Shown here: in pieces, positions 54,925-63,844 of the stretch
How the letters are laid out: each line of letters opens with the position of its first letter
Position numbering within the stretch: position 1 is the first letter of the stretch
NCBI GenBank assembly: GCA_963844055.1
Contig: CAWJMN010000001.1
Location: 620,001 to 684,000, forward strand
Source of the DNA: CAWJMN01 sp963844055
GTDB lineage: Bacteria > Planctomycetota > Planctomycetia > Pirellulales > Pirellulaceae
DNA length: 64,000 bases
Direction: 5' to 3'
Notes under the pieces: model-generated
What the model was told of the DNA's origin: nothing
Databases searched by the model: none
What the model saw: only the letters and a program-made list of their open reading frames with translations
Position numbers and translations under genes: made by a program

Positions 54925-55340
54925 GGCTTCACCTCTTCGACGGCCACACGGACGCGAGAGACTTGCAGTTTTTCTAGTGCGGCCAGCGTTTGGTTGGCAT
55001 AGCGAGATTTCGCGCGGCGATCAACGCGCAAGGAAACTTCAACTCGGCTGGGGTCATGGTTGTGCCGCGCGATCGTGCTTGTCGTCTGATCAATAAGCGT
55101 CGTCAGTGAACAGGGATCGCCGCCAATGTACAGAATCCCCTGTTCGTCGATGTTAATGACTAGGTGCGCATCGGCTTGGTCCAAAGAACCCTTTTGTTTC
55201 GGAAGTTCGAGCTGCTTCTTGCTGACGGCCGAGGCTTGGGTAACTGTCATAAAGAAGATGAGCAGCAAAAACACGACGTCGATCATCGGCGTCATGTTCA
55301 GCTGTAAGCCGCCGGAGGATTTGTGTTTGGATAGTCGCAT
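54921..55340 (-). CDS. ExbD/TolR-family protein 1
   Basis: 139 residues. LNMTPMIDVVFLLLIFFMTVTQAS is the family helix with its proton-path Asp; the periplasmic domain (LEKLQVSRVRVAVEEV) ends the protein. GGGAG lies near the start. Two such proteins beside one ExbB suggest a heteromeric or two-ExbD stator, as in several envelope motors. Gap to exbB-like gene: 46 bases. Confidence 0.93.
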   Translation of the reverse strand: MRLSKHKSSGGLQLNMTPMIDVVFLLLIFFMTVTQASAVSKKQLELPKQKGSLDQADAHLVINIDEQGILYIGGDPCSLTTLIDQTTSTIARHNHDPSRVEVSLRVDRRAKSRYANQTLAALEKLQVSRVRVAVEEVKP

Positions 55341-55386
55341 GGAATTGGCTCCCGGAGGAAACGAACGGCAAGTAAAGCTTCAAACC

Positions 55387-56235
55387 TTACTTGCGCTCTC
55401 GTCCCAGCGGCGTCAAGATCCGTTCAATCCGTCGGCCGCAATCGGAAACGAGCGAATCGATCCGATTGCGAAAGTAGCTAAACGCCACCATCGATGGAAT
55501 GGCAACGATCAGGCCCAGCCAGGTTGTCACAAGCGCCTTGCCGATGCTGTCTGCCAATTCTTCGGGACGAGCCATGCCGCCGCGTGATGCAATCGTATTG
55601 AAAGATTCCATCATCCCTTCGACCGTGCCGAACAGGCCCAGCATGGGAGCAATCGCGCCGATCACGCTCAGTGCATCGGTCTTGCGATAGAGGCGGGCCG
55701 TATTGTCTTCGCCTGCTTCCTCGACGGCCGCTTTGTAGTCGGCAAATCCAAACTTGCTTCCTTGGTACCGTTCGAGTCCTGCCAGTACAACGTCCGTTCC
55801 AAGGCAATAGTTGCTGGGGGCTTGGCATAGCTTGATAGCTGCTGGTAAATCGCCGGCTTGAATCAGTTGCTCTAGGTCATCCATGATGGCATCAGGGATG
55901 AGGCGTTCTTTGCGAATGGTCAGAAAGTGTTCCACAATAAAGCCGACGGCCACAATCGATAGCAAGATGATAATCACGCCGATGTAACCACCCGCGATGA
56001 TCGTATCAATCAGCGTTCGTTGCTTGGGTGGTTTCATTCCTTCACGGTCAGCACTGCTAGGCGCAGCAGACGGTTCGGCTTCAGGGCTCTTCTCATTCAG
56101 AACAGGAGGATCGGGGTTCGTCTCGCCGGAGGACTGCAGGCCCATGGCATGCTGTCCGAAAAGTTGCCAGCTCGTCAGCAGGGCCAACATCATCACCAGG
56201 CGAAATCCGTTTGCCGAATAGAGCCAAGAAAACAT
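55387..56235 (-). CDS. MotA/TolQ/ExbB proton-channel family protein
   Basis: 282 residues. N-terminal signal-like segment (FRLVMMLALLTSWQLFG), a Pro/Ser/Glu-rich linker, then three helices typical of ExbB: IGVIIILLSIVAVGFIVEHF, ALSVIGAIAPMLGLFGTVEGMMESFNTIA, and ALVTTWLGLIVAIPSMVAFSYFRNRI. The pattern GLFGTVEGM is the family hallmark. GGAAG lies upstream of the start. Works with ExbD proteins to convert proton flow into mechanical work at the cell envelope. Confidence 0.93.
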   Translation of the reverse strand: MFSWLYSANGFRLVMMLALLTSWQLFGQHAMGLQSSGETNPDPPVLNEKSPEAEPSAAPSSADREGMKPPKQRTLIDTIIAGGYIGVIIILLSIVAVGFIVEHFLTIRKERLIPDAIMDDLEQLIQAGDLPAAIKLCQAPSNYCLGTDVVLAGLERYQGSKFGFADYKAAVEEAGEDNTARLYRKTDALSVIGAIAPMLGLFGTVEGMMESFNTIASRGGMARPEELADSIGKALVTTWLGLIVAIPSMVAFSYFRNRIDSLVSDCGRRIERILTPLGRERK

Positions 56236-56291
56236 GCTGCAAAACTTCCAGAAGAGGAAACAAATCGAAGAGGAGTGGCGACCTTGACCGG

Positions 56292-57533
56292 TCAGGGTGT
56301 CGCGGGCGCATTTTGCGGGCCGGCACTAGCTGCCAGTCGTCGCCTGCGCTTTACGACACTGCTTTCAGGGTAACGATTTTCTAGGGCCGCGAGAACCGTG
56401 TCGGCCTCCAAGACTTTGCCGGAAGTCCGCAGGGTATCTGCCAGCAAGGAAAGCGCCATCGCCGATGGCTCGGCCGATTCCGATGACAATCCAAGCCCCA
56501 GTGTGGCTAGGTCGGCAATCGCCTGCGACTTTTCCGCATCATCGTTTCGCTGAAGTCGGGCCTGAGAAACCACCCACAGGAAGCAGGCTCTTTGCAAAGG
56601 CGTCGTCCCCTGCATTTCCTTTTGCACAGTGGCCAGGTTTTCGGCGTTTCCCGCTTCTGCCAGTCGGATCTGCAACGAGACCAGCTTTTTCCACCCGACC
56701 CAACTGGGCTCTTCCTTTTCCAAGGCTCCCAGCACCTTTTTGGCCTCCGCGATTTCTCCGGCAGCTACGGCTAAAGAGACAAAATAGAGGTAATTGGCAG
56801 GTTGGCGAGGAGTGGGTATTTGGCGAATGGCAGCTTGCAACTCTGGAAGGGCTTTTTTTGCGGCCTCTGGATCAAATCCCATTGGTAGCAAACTCGGAAG
56901 CAAAAGGCCCCCGGCTGAGCCAGGATCAGTGCCAGGGGTTCCTGCACTGGAAGGTGGTTCAGGTTCCCCGGGCACGGCTGTGGGGCTCGTAGCGGCTTTG
57001 GGGGCCTGCGCCAGCCACAGCAGGTACGGGGTGATCGCCGCCTCACGCTCACCACTGTTAATGTGGGATAAATAGGAGCTTTGCAAGACTAGGCGAGCCG
57101 AGGGACCTTTTCGGGCTTGAAAGCGAGGATAAAGAGCTTTGGCAGGTTGGGTAAGCCCGGTAGTGTCACCTGCTGCGAGGCGTGATTTCAGCCGAAACAG
57201 AGGTTGGCCAATTTCCGTGACAAACGTGGCAGCTCGGGTTTGGTCGTCGGTCGAGCTAAGCCGAACCTCCTGAACTTCGTCCCATGTGACAAGGCGCGAA
57301 GGACTGCCAGAATCTTTCAGCTGCAACTGCAATCCATCCTCATCGAGTTTCGTTACGGTGAAGTCAACAAACCGCTCCAGGCTGCGAAGCAAAATACGTG
57401 GCGGCTTGGTCGCTTCTTCTTGGCCAACCGTCACCCGGCTTGTGGGTCCAACGACAAATAGGCCCAGCAGAATGCAGCACAGAACGTTTGCGTTCCCTGG
57501 CATAAAGCTCGGCTTCATTGGAAGTGGTGCCAT
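56292..57533 (-). CDS. Hypothetical secreted protein (upstream partner)
   Basis: 413 residues if started at ATG 57533; ATGs at 57518 and 57503 are equally possible. Signal: ANVLCCILLGLFVVGPTSRVTVG. The mature N-terminus has a strand-rich element (RFVDFTVTKLDEDGLQLQLKDSG), then helical and Pro-rich segments and a C-terminal solenoid-like zone (TPLQRACFLWVVSQARLQRNDDAEKSQAI). Same plan as the protein at 47924, a possible distant paralogue. 56 bases upstream of exbB-like gene. Confidence 0.75.
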   Translation of the reverse strand: MAPLPMKPSFMPGNANVLCCILLGLFVVGPTSRVTVGQEEATKPPRILLRSLERFVDFTVTKLDEDGLQLQLKDSGSPSRLVTWDEVQEVRLSSTDDQTRAATFVTEIGQPLFRLKSRLAAGDTTGLTQPAKALYPRFQARKGPSARLVLQSSYLSHINSGEREAAITPYLLWLAQAPKAATSPTAVPGEPEPPSSAGTPGTDPGSAGGLLLPSLLPMGFDPEAAKKALPELQAAIRQIPTPRQPANYLYFVSLAVAAGEIAEAKKVLGALEKEEPSWVGWKKLVSLQIRLAEAGNAENLATVQKEMQGTTPLQRACFLWVVSQARLQRNDDAEKSQAIADLATLGLGLSSESAEPSAMALSLLADTLRTSGKVLEADTVLAALENRYPESSVVKRRRRLAASAGPQNAPATP

Positions 57534-57572
57534 AAAGTGACGCGCAAAAGTTCTTAGCGAAATAGGCGGGCG

Positions 57573-58058
57573 TTATTCGAACTGTCCAAGCTCGGTTCCT
57601 AAGTTTAGCAGAGGCTCGACGTCTGCCGGCACTACTTCTTGGGCGGCGTTGATTCCGGCCATTGTCAGAGAGAATTCATGATAGATGTGATGCATGACCA
57701 AGCCTGCCGCACAAAGCTCACGAAAGCCCGACAAAAAGCGAATGGTAACCAGTGGATTATCACGACTTCGCAAGATCAGCGTTCGATCTTCGCTAAGGTC
57801 GATATAGACCGCCAACATTCTCCCTGGCGCATCATAGGCCCGATTGGCCCCTTTCACTTCTAGCAGTCCACGTTTGCGAGCGGCCCACAAAATGGCTTTC
57901 GCTTCCAAGGAAAGGGCCGGCAGCGTGGTCGGCGGATTGGCGATGGCCGCACTACAAACCCGCGCAAGTCCACCGAGCGTGGGAGCCCCTTGCCCGAGTT
58001 CCTGCCAAGTCTCTGCCCAGCGGGGATCGTTCGAGCTGGTGGGTAAAAGGTCTTTCAT
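57573..58058 (-). CDS. Small soluble hypothetical protein (start of Exb cluster)
   Basis: 161 residues, no signal or membrane segment. Helical N-terminus (GAPTLGGLARVCSAAIANPPTTL) then strands (RMLAVYIDLSEDRTLILRSRDNPLVTIRFLSGFRELCAAGLVMHHIYHEFSLT). Leads the eight-gene minus-strand run; 39 bases to the next gene. No known domain. Confidence 0.7.
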   Translation of the reverse strand: MKDLLPTSSNDPRWAETWQELGQGAPTLGGLARVCSAAIANPPTTLPALSLEAKAILWAARKRGLLEVKGANRAYDAPGRMLAVYIDLSEDRTLILRSRDNPLVTIRFLSGFRELCAAGLVMHHIYHEFSLTMAGINAAQEVVPADVEPLLNLGTELGQFE

Positions 58059-58240
58059 GGAAGTAGCTGCCGGAAAGACAATGGAGAATTCGAAAGAATT
58101 GTTGCAAAAACCGCCCGAGAAAGTTGCTGCCCCAAGGGCTTAGTAAACTTGCCAGAGGCAGATTCCACTAGGATAATCAGGCCGGTCTAAGCACCGTACA
58201 TCCCCTCCCCAAAGCTTACCGAAGTTGTCGGAGTTTCTCT

Positions 58241-61200
58241 ATGAGCCTCGTTCTAAATGCCAAGAAGGCTTGGATTTGTAAGCCGTTGGCAATGCGCTTG
58301 GCATTGGCGTTGGCTCTTGTGGGAAATGCCTTGGCATTTGCCGAAGGGGCAGATCAGCCGATTCCACGCGGCCAAGACAAGCCACCAGGCCCGGCGGTAC
58401 CGGCCGAAGAGGCAGCCAAGCGGATGACGGTTCCCAAGGGATTTACGATTGAGGTTGCGGCAGTCGAGCCGGATATCGTCAATCCGGTGGGGATGACCTT
58501 CGACGAGAAGGGACGCGTTTGGGTCACCGAAAGCTTTGAGTATCCCCGCCGCGAACCGGGCAAGGGACGCGACCGCGTCAAAGTGCTGGAGGATACCGAT
58601 GGCGATGGCCGTTTTGAGAAGGTCACCATCTTTGCAGAAGGATTGAACATTCCTTCGGGCATTGCAGTTGGCCACGGCGGTGTCTGGGTAGCGAATTCGC
58701 CTGACCTCCTTTTCATGCAAGATACCGATGGGGATGGCAAGGCCGATAAAACCGAAGTGGTCGTCACTGGGTTTGGCCGTGATGACACGCATGAACTTCC
58801 CAACTCGCTCACCTGGGGTCCGGATGGTTACCTGTACGGAATCAACGGCGTGTTCAATCCCAGCCGGATCGAACAAAACGGCAAGGTGTTTAACTTTACC
58901 TGCGCGATCTTCCGCATCGACCCTCGTACTCGCGAATTTGATTTGTACTGCGAAGGGACCAGTAATCCATGGGGCATTACTTGGGACGTAGAAGGATCGG
59001 CGTTTATTAGTGCGTGTGTAATCGACCACCTGTGGCATCTAACCGAGACTGGTTACTACCATCGGCAAGGCGGTCCTTATCCGCCGTTCACATGGAAGAT
59101 CGAATCGATTGTCAAACACAAGCATCAAAAGGCTGCGTACTGCGGCATGCACTATTTTGATAGCGATACCTATCCGGCCGAGTATCGGCAAAAGTTGTAC
59201 ATGGGAAATATCCATGGCAACTGCATCAACAGTGACAAGGTAACCCGCGCGGGATCGACCTACGTTGGAGAGCCTCTTCCCGATTTTCTTTCGGCCAATG
59301 ATGCGTGGTTCATGCCAGTAGTACAAAAGACAGGGCCCGATGGCTGCTTGTATGTTTTGGATTGGTACGACCAATACCATTGCTACCAAGATGCCAATCG
59401 TGATCCGAATGGGGTGGATCGATCGAAGGGGCGTCTGTATCGGGTTCGCTATGAGAATACACCACGCGCAGAAAAATTTGATCTATCCAAAGAATCAAGC
59501 GATCAGCTGATTGCTCGCCTGGATAGTGGCAACGGTTTGATGCGCGACCTGGCCCAGCGAATTTTGGTGGAACGCAACGACGCCAAGTTAGCGCCTAAGC
59601 TGGAGTCACTAGTCTTGGATGAAAAGGCCAATCGTCGTACCCGGCTGCATGCCTTGTGGGCACTCGTCGGTACTAAGAAGCTGTCGGTCGATTTTCATCT
59701 GGCTTTGCTAAAAGAATCGGATGCGACATTCCGGGCATGGGGCGTACGTGCTGCGGGCAATATGCGTGCGGTTGATCCGGCCATTGCCAAAGTTGTGGCA
59801 AGCATGGCGACGGATAAAAGCGTCGATGTGCAACTTCAAGTAGCGATTGCCAGTAAAAAAGTAGTGGGCCTTGATGCCATTTCGGTGCTGGTATCGGTAC
59901 TAGAGAGCTGCGGCAAAGATACCTTAATCCCGCAAATCGTTTGGCAAAACTTGCATCCCCTTTTGGAAACGCAAAGCAGCGAGTTTATTCGGCTCGTTCA
60001 AGCTCGCGACCTTTCGATGTCGGCCAATTTGTCGGCGTTACTTCCCCGAGCCATTGACCGGATCTTGGCAGTGAAGAAGGCCGACGCTTCGGCCATCGCA
60101 GCGATCTTTACGCTGGTAGTAAAACAGAATAATGGTGCCGATCCTGCAGCGAAGGCATGCCTTTCCACTTTGGCGGCTCGAATTCAATCGCGTGAAATCA
60201 GCGGCGAGCAATTGTCCGCTCTACAGGCGACCATGGGAGAGCCAGTCACCACCATCTTGAAGCAAGGGGATAAGCATCCCTTGTTTATTGATGCCGCCTT
60301 GCTGGCTGCAACTTGGAAGATCGAGCAGGGAGTGCTAACCGCTCGCAAAGTGCTGGCCGATCCCAATATGAAAGAGGATCAGCGTCTTGCGGCGCTTGCT
60401 GCGCTGACTGCGGGACAAGATGTGGGCGTGCTGGAGCTGGTCAAAGGTTTGTTGCAGCCAGGTGGGAAGGATTCGGTTGTTTTTCGCGGCCAATTGCTAT
60501 CCTCGCTGGGGCGTTTAGAGGCACCCGCAGTGGCATCGGTTGTAATACCTGCGTTTGCCAGTCTTGAGCCTGAGCTAAAGCCGCGTGCCGCAGAATTGCT
60601 GACGCAGCGAATTAGTTGGAGCAAGGAATTGCTGGCAGAAATGGCTGCTGGCAAAATTAGCAAAGACGTGCTTAATGTGAATCAGGTTCGCGGCCTGTTG
60701 GCGCTCGGCGATAAAGATGTAGAAGCAGCGGTCACGAAGATTTGGGGCACCATTCGGACGGAGCGTGATCCGCAGCGTGAAAAGTTTATTGACGAAATGC
60801 GGACCCTTGTTCGCAGTAAGCAGGGGGACCCACTCAAAGGACAAGTTGTCTTCAATCGTGTCTGTGGCCAATGCCATAAGATCTACGGCCAAGGGCAAGA
60901 AGTTGGCCCCGAGATTACTCTCAATGGTCGCGCATCATTTGAGCAACTGCTTAGCAACGTGTTTGACCCCAGCTTGGTCATTGGTCAATCGTATCAAGGG
61001 CGGACGGTTATTACCGGTGATGGGCGGGTGCTGGCGGGGTTATTAGTCGAAGACAATGACCAGCGAGTTGTCCTGAAGATGCAGGGGGGCAAGCTGGAGA
61101 CCGTCTCGCGTGAAGATGTGGAGCAAATCAGCGTGAGCAAGTTGTCGCTGATGCCGGAAGGGCTTGAAAAGCAGATCAATCGAGACGAAATGATCGACCT

Positions 61201-61726
61201 GTTTGCATTCATCACGCTCGACAAGCATCCGAGTGATCCGGCCGCTCGCCCCATTCCAGGGACGGCACTGGTCAAGCCGAGAGAATCCACCAACCCCAAA
61301 GAATTTGCGGAGCTAATCGGCCAAATTGCCCCCGGCTTTACTACCGAAGCGGTGGGCGAAGGGGGCGTAGGAATCTTGAGCGAATTCAAGGGCCGCACCA
61401 ATGTGGTGCGAGTTCACCCCTTGGATAAAACCAAGCCGTGCGTGCTTTCGAAGAAGGTTGAAATCCCCAGCGGCAAGAAGGCCAAGCTAATGGTTTCGAC
61501 GACAAGCCATCCCCAAGGGAATTTTGTCCTGACGGTTCGCGCTGGGGGCGAATCGCTTGGGGAAAAGCTCATTGGTGCCGAAGGCGAAAAGACGGGTTGG
61601 CTGGATTTGGAATACGACCTCTCTCGCTTTGCCGGCAAGACCATCACGGTCGAAGTTGCCAACAAGGCGAACGACTGGGCGTATGAGTTTGGCTATTTCA
61701 GCCGGCTGGAAGTTGTGCTGCAATAG
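58241..61726 (+). CDS. PVC-type giant c-type cytochrome with beta-propeller and C-terminal beta domain
   Basis: 1161 residues. CGGAG precedes the ATG. Signal: residues 16-36 (AMRLALALALVGNALAFA). Propeller: FDEKGRVWVTESFEYP, VLEDTDGDGRFEKVT, GVWVANSPDLLFMQD. HEAT-like middle, then one VCGQCH heme site near residue 880 and GRVLAGLLVEDNDQRVVLK. The last 140 residues, GVGILSEFKGRTNVVRVHPLDK through GYFSRLEVVLQ, form an extra beta-sandwich-like module absent from the first copy. Function unknown. Confidence 0.92.
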   Translation: MSLVLNAKKAWICKPLAMRLALALALVGNALAFAEGADQPIPRGQDKPPGPAVPAEEAAKRMTVPKGFTIEVAAVEPDIVNPVGMTFDEKGRVWVTESFEYPRREPGKGRDRVKVLEDTDGDGRFEKVTIFAEGLNIPSGIAVGHGGVWVANSPDLLFMQDTDGDGKADKTEVVVTGFGRDDTHELPNSLTWGPDGYLYGINGVFNPSRIEQNGKVFNFTCAIFRIDPRTREFDLYCEGTSNPWGITWDVEGSAFISACVIDHLWHLTETGYYHRQGGPYPPFTWKIESIVKHKHQKAAYCGMHYFDSDTYPAEYRQKLYMGNIHGNCINSDKVTRAGSTYVGEPLPDFLSANDAWFMPVVQKTGPDGCLYVLDWYDQYHCYQDANRDPNGVDRSKGRLYRVRYENTPRAEKFDLSKESSDQLIARLDSGNGLMRDLAQRILVERNDAKLAPKLESLVLDEKANRRTRLHALWALVGTKKLSVDFHLALLKESDATFRAWGVRAAGNMRAVDPAIAKVVASMATDKSVDVQLQVAIASKKVVGLDAISVLVSVLESCGKDTLIPQIVWQNLHPLLETQSSEFIRLVQARDLSMSANLSALLPRAIDRILAVKKADASAIAAIFTLVVKQNNGADPAAKACLSTLAARIQSREISGEQLSALQATMGEPVTTILKQGDKHPLFIDAALLAATWKIEQGVLTARKVLADPNMKEDQRLAALAALTAGQDVGVLELVKGLLQPGGKDSVVFRGQLLSSLGRLEAPAVASVVIPAFASLEPELKPRAAELLTQRISWSKELLAEMAAGKISKDVLNVNQVRGLLALGDKDVEAAVTKIWGTIRTERDPQREKFIDEMRTLVRSKQGDPLKGQVVFNRVCGQCHKIYGQGQEVGPEITLNGRASFEQLLSNVFDPSLVIGQSYQGRTVITGDGRVLAGLLVEDNDQRVVLKMQGGKLETVSREDVEQISVSKLSLMPEGLEKQINRDEMIDLFAFITLDKHPSDPAARPIPGTALVKPRESTNPKEFAELIGQIAPGFTTEAVGEGGVGILSEFKGRTNVVRVHPLDKTKPCVLSKKVEIPSGKKAKLMVSTTSHPQGNFVLTVRAGGESLGEKLIGAEGEKTGWLDLEYDLSRFAGKTITVEVANKANDWAYEFGYFSRLEVVLQ

Positions 61727-61765
61727 CCGCAGATCGTTACGAAAAAAATGGGAGCTGAGGAACGG

Positions 61766-62618
61766 ATGCCAGACCGAGACTATGCAAACAAGTGGGTTAC
61801 GCGGCGAACAACGGCCTATGTCTTTGGCCTGGCATCGCTGACGGGGTTGTATGCTTGTCTTCCCGCTTGGAAAGAATACTCGGTCTACTCAGACTATGCC
61901 GATGCCCCTTCGCAAATCCATGCGGGTTTGTCGGTGGTGTTGGGGTGGCTATTAGTCTTTCGTACCAATACGGCCTACAGTCGCTGGTGGGAAGCAAGAA
62001 CTCTTTGGGGAGGGCTGGTAAATGCTGAGCCGAAACCTCGCCATCAAGCTTTGCAACCTGGGTACGGTCTCTTCCGACCGATTAGAACGGGCCAACAAAC
62101 TGCTGATTGCCTTTCCGCTGGCGCTGCGAAGTGTTTTGCGTGGCGAGGTCACCACCAAACTGCCCGAGGAAGTGAAGCAGTTAATTGGTACTACTCGGCA
62201 TGTGGCGCTTGATCTGGTAGATCAGCTGTACGCCATTTTGGCGGCCGCAAAGCGCGACGGGCAAATTGATGGCGACGAGCTGCGGGTGATTGATGCCGAG
62301 CTACTGCGATTCTTAGATGTTACCGGCGGCTGTGAGCGGATTCAGAAGACTCGCATTGTGACTTCGTATCGGGTGTTTGCCCGGCAATGCGTCTGGATTT
62401 TCTTGCTGACGCTCCCGTGGGGAATCGCGAATGACTTTGGCTTGTGGACAGTCCCACTCACGGCGATCATCGCCTACTTCATGCTCGGCCTAGAGGTGGT
62501 GGCAGAGCATGTAGAAGAACCGTTTGGTTACGACGATGACGATTTGGATCTAGACGGCTTGTGCCTAACGATTCGCCGCTCCGTCCAAGAGGTCTTTGAT
62601 CATCGCAAACAGGCGTAG
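61766..62618 (+). pseudogene. Bestrophin-type (UPF0187) channel split by a frameshift
   Basis: The first part, from ATG 61766 with AGG nearby, encodes DYANKWVTRRTTAYVFGLA and the bestrophin signature VFRTNTAYSRWWEARTLWGGLVNA. The frame is then lost. A second frame from about 62022 continues SRNLAIKLCNLGTVSSDRLERANKLL through GYDDDDLDLDGLCLTIRRSVQEVF, the end of the family. Removing one base (near 62024-62029) restores a chain of about 283 residues. Bestrophins are anion or cation channels of the inner membrane. Could be an assembly error; it is otherwise intact. Confidence 0.85.
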
Positions 62619-62654
62619 GCGATTTGATCTAGTCCAAAACGCGATGCAAAAGTA

Positions 62655-63761
62655 TTAGGCCAGCTTTGCGAGCGGCAAATCAAACGCGGCGGAAACACCT
62701 GCGTAGTAAATCTTGCCGCCGTGGATGTTAAGGGCGCTGGCAAGGGCAGGGCTCTTTCGGCATGCCACCAAAGGATCAGCGACCGAAGCGACTTGCATAA
62801 TCCAAGGGAGCGTCACATTGCAAAGGGCAAAGGTGCTGGTACGGCCGACCGCGCCGGGCATATTGGTGACGCAGTAATGCAGGATATCGTCTTCGATGTA
62901 GGTGGGGTTGGAATGGGTAGTGGGTTTGCTCGTTTCAAAGCAACCTCCTTGATCAATCGCAACGTCGATCATCACGCTGCCGGGCTTCATGATCTTGAGG
63001 TCTTCACGCGTGACAAGGTGCGGCGCCTTTGAGCCCGGAATCAAAATGGCACCAATCACCAAGTCGGCCAAGCGAAGCTGCTGGCGAATGGTGTGACGAT
63101 CACTAAACAGGACATTCACATTCGGCGGCATGATGTCGTCGAGGTAGCGAAGGCGATCCATGTTCACATCGAGAATGGCAATGTCGGCCTGGAAGCCGGC
63201 AGCAATTTTGGCCGCGTTGGCTCCGACGATGCCGCCGCCTAAAATAGTGATGTGGGCAGGAGCTACGCCCGGAACGCCGGCCAGCAAAATGCCACGCCCC
63301 ATTTGAGGCTTTTCGAGATACTTGGCCCCTTCTTGAATGCTCATCCGGCCCGCCACTTCGCTCATGGGCGTTAGTAGCGGCAATCGCCCCTGGCTATCGC
63401 GCAAGGTCTCGTAAGCAAGGCACGTGGCGCCCGAGGTAAGCATCGCCTGCGTCAGTTCTTCGCTGGCGGCAAAGTGGAAGTAAGTGAAGATCGTTTGACC
63501 TTCGCGCACCATCACCCATTCCGTTGGCATGGGCTCTTTGACTTTGACAATCAAACTTGCCTTGCCAAAGACCTCTGCAGCGCTAGGAACAATATGTCCG
63601 CCAACTTCGGAATAGTCGGCATCGCTAATGCCTGAACCAACGCCAGCACCGGTCTCAATGAGAACGGTATGGCCCGCTCGCGTAAGTTCTTCTACACCAA
63701 CCGGCAGGATGGCAACGCGGTACTCATCCCGTTTGATCTCTTTCGGAACACCGATCAGCAT
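62655..63761 (-). CDS. ald: Alanine dehydrogenase
   Basis: 368 residues from the ATG at 63761, with AAGGAG 6 bases upstream. MLIGVPKEIKRDEYRVAILP opens the enzyme; the nucleotide fold holds ITILGGGIVGANAAKIAAGF; GSVMIDVAIDQGGCFETSKPTTHSNP is the substrate region. Converts L-alanine to pyruvate and ammonia with NAD+. Cytoplasmic. Confidence 0.95.
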   Translation of the reverse strand: MLIGVPKEIKRDEYRVAILPVGVEELTRAGHTVLIETGAGVGSGISDADYSEVGGHIVPSAAEVFGKASLIVKVKEPMPTEWVMVREGQTIFTYFHFAASEELTQAMLTSGATCLAYETLRDSQGRLPLLTPMSEVAGRMSIQEGAKYLEKPQMGRGILLAGVPGVAPAHITILGGGIVGANAAKIAAGFQADIAILDVNMDRLRYLDDIMPPNVNVLFSDRHTIRQQLRLADLVIGAILIPGSKAPHLVTREDLKIMKPGSVMIDVAIDQGGCFETSKPTTHSNPTYIEDDILHYCVTNMPGAVGRTSTFALCNVTLPWIMQVASVADPLVACRKSPALASALNIHGGKIYYAGVSAAFDLPLAKLA

Positions 63762-63844
63762 GCTGCTCTCCTTCACATGGGCAATGTTCAAAGCGGATGT
63801 TTCATCGCCAAGCTTCCATGCCGTATCGTCGGAAGGAAGCCGGC

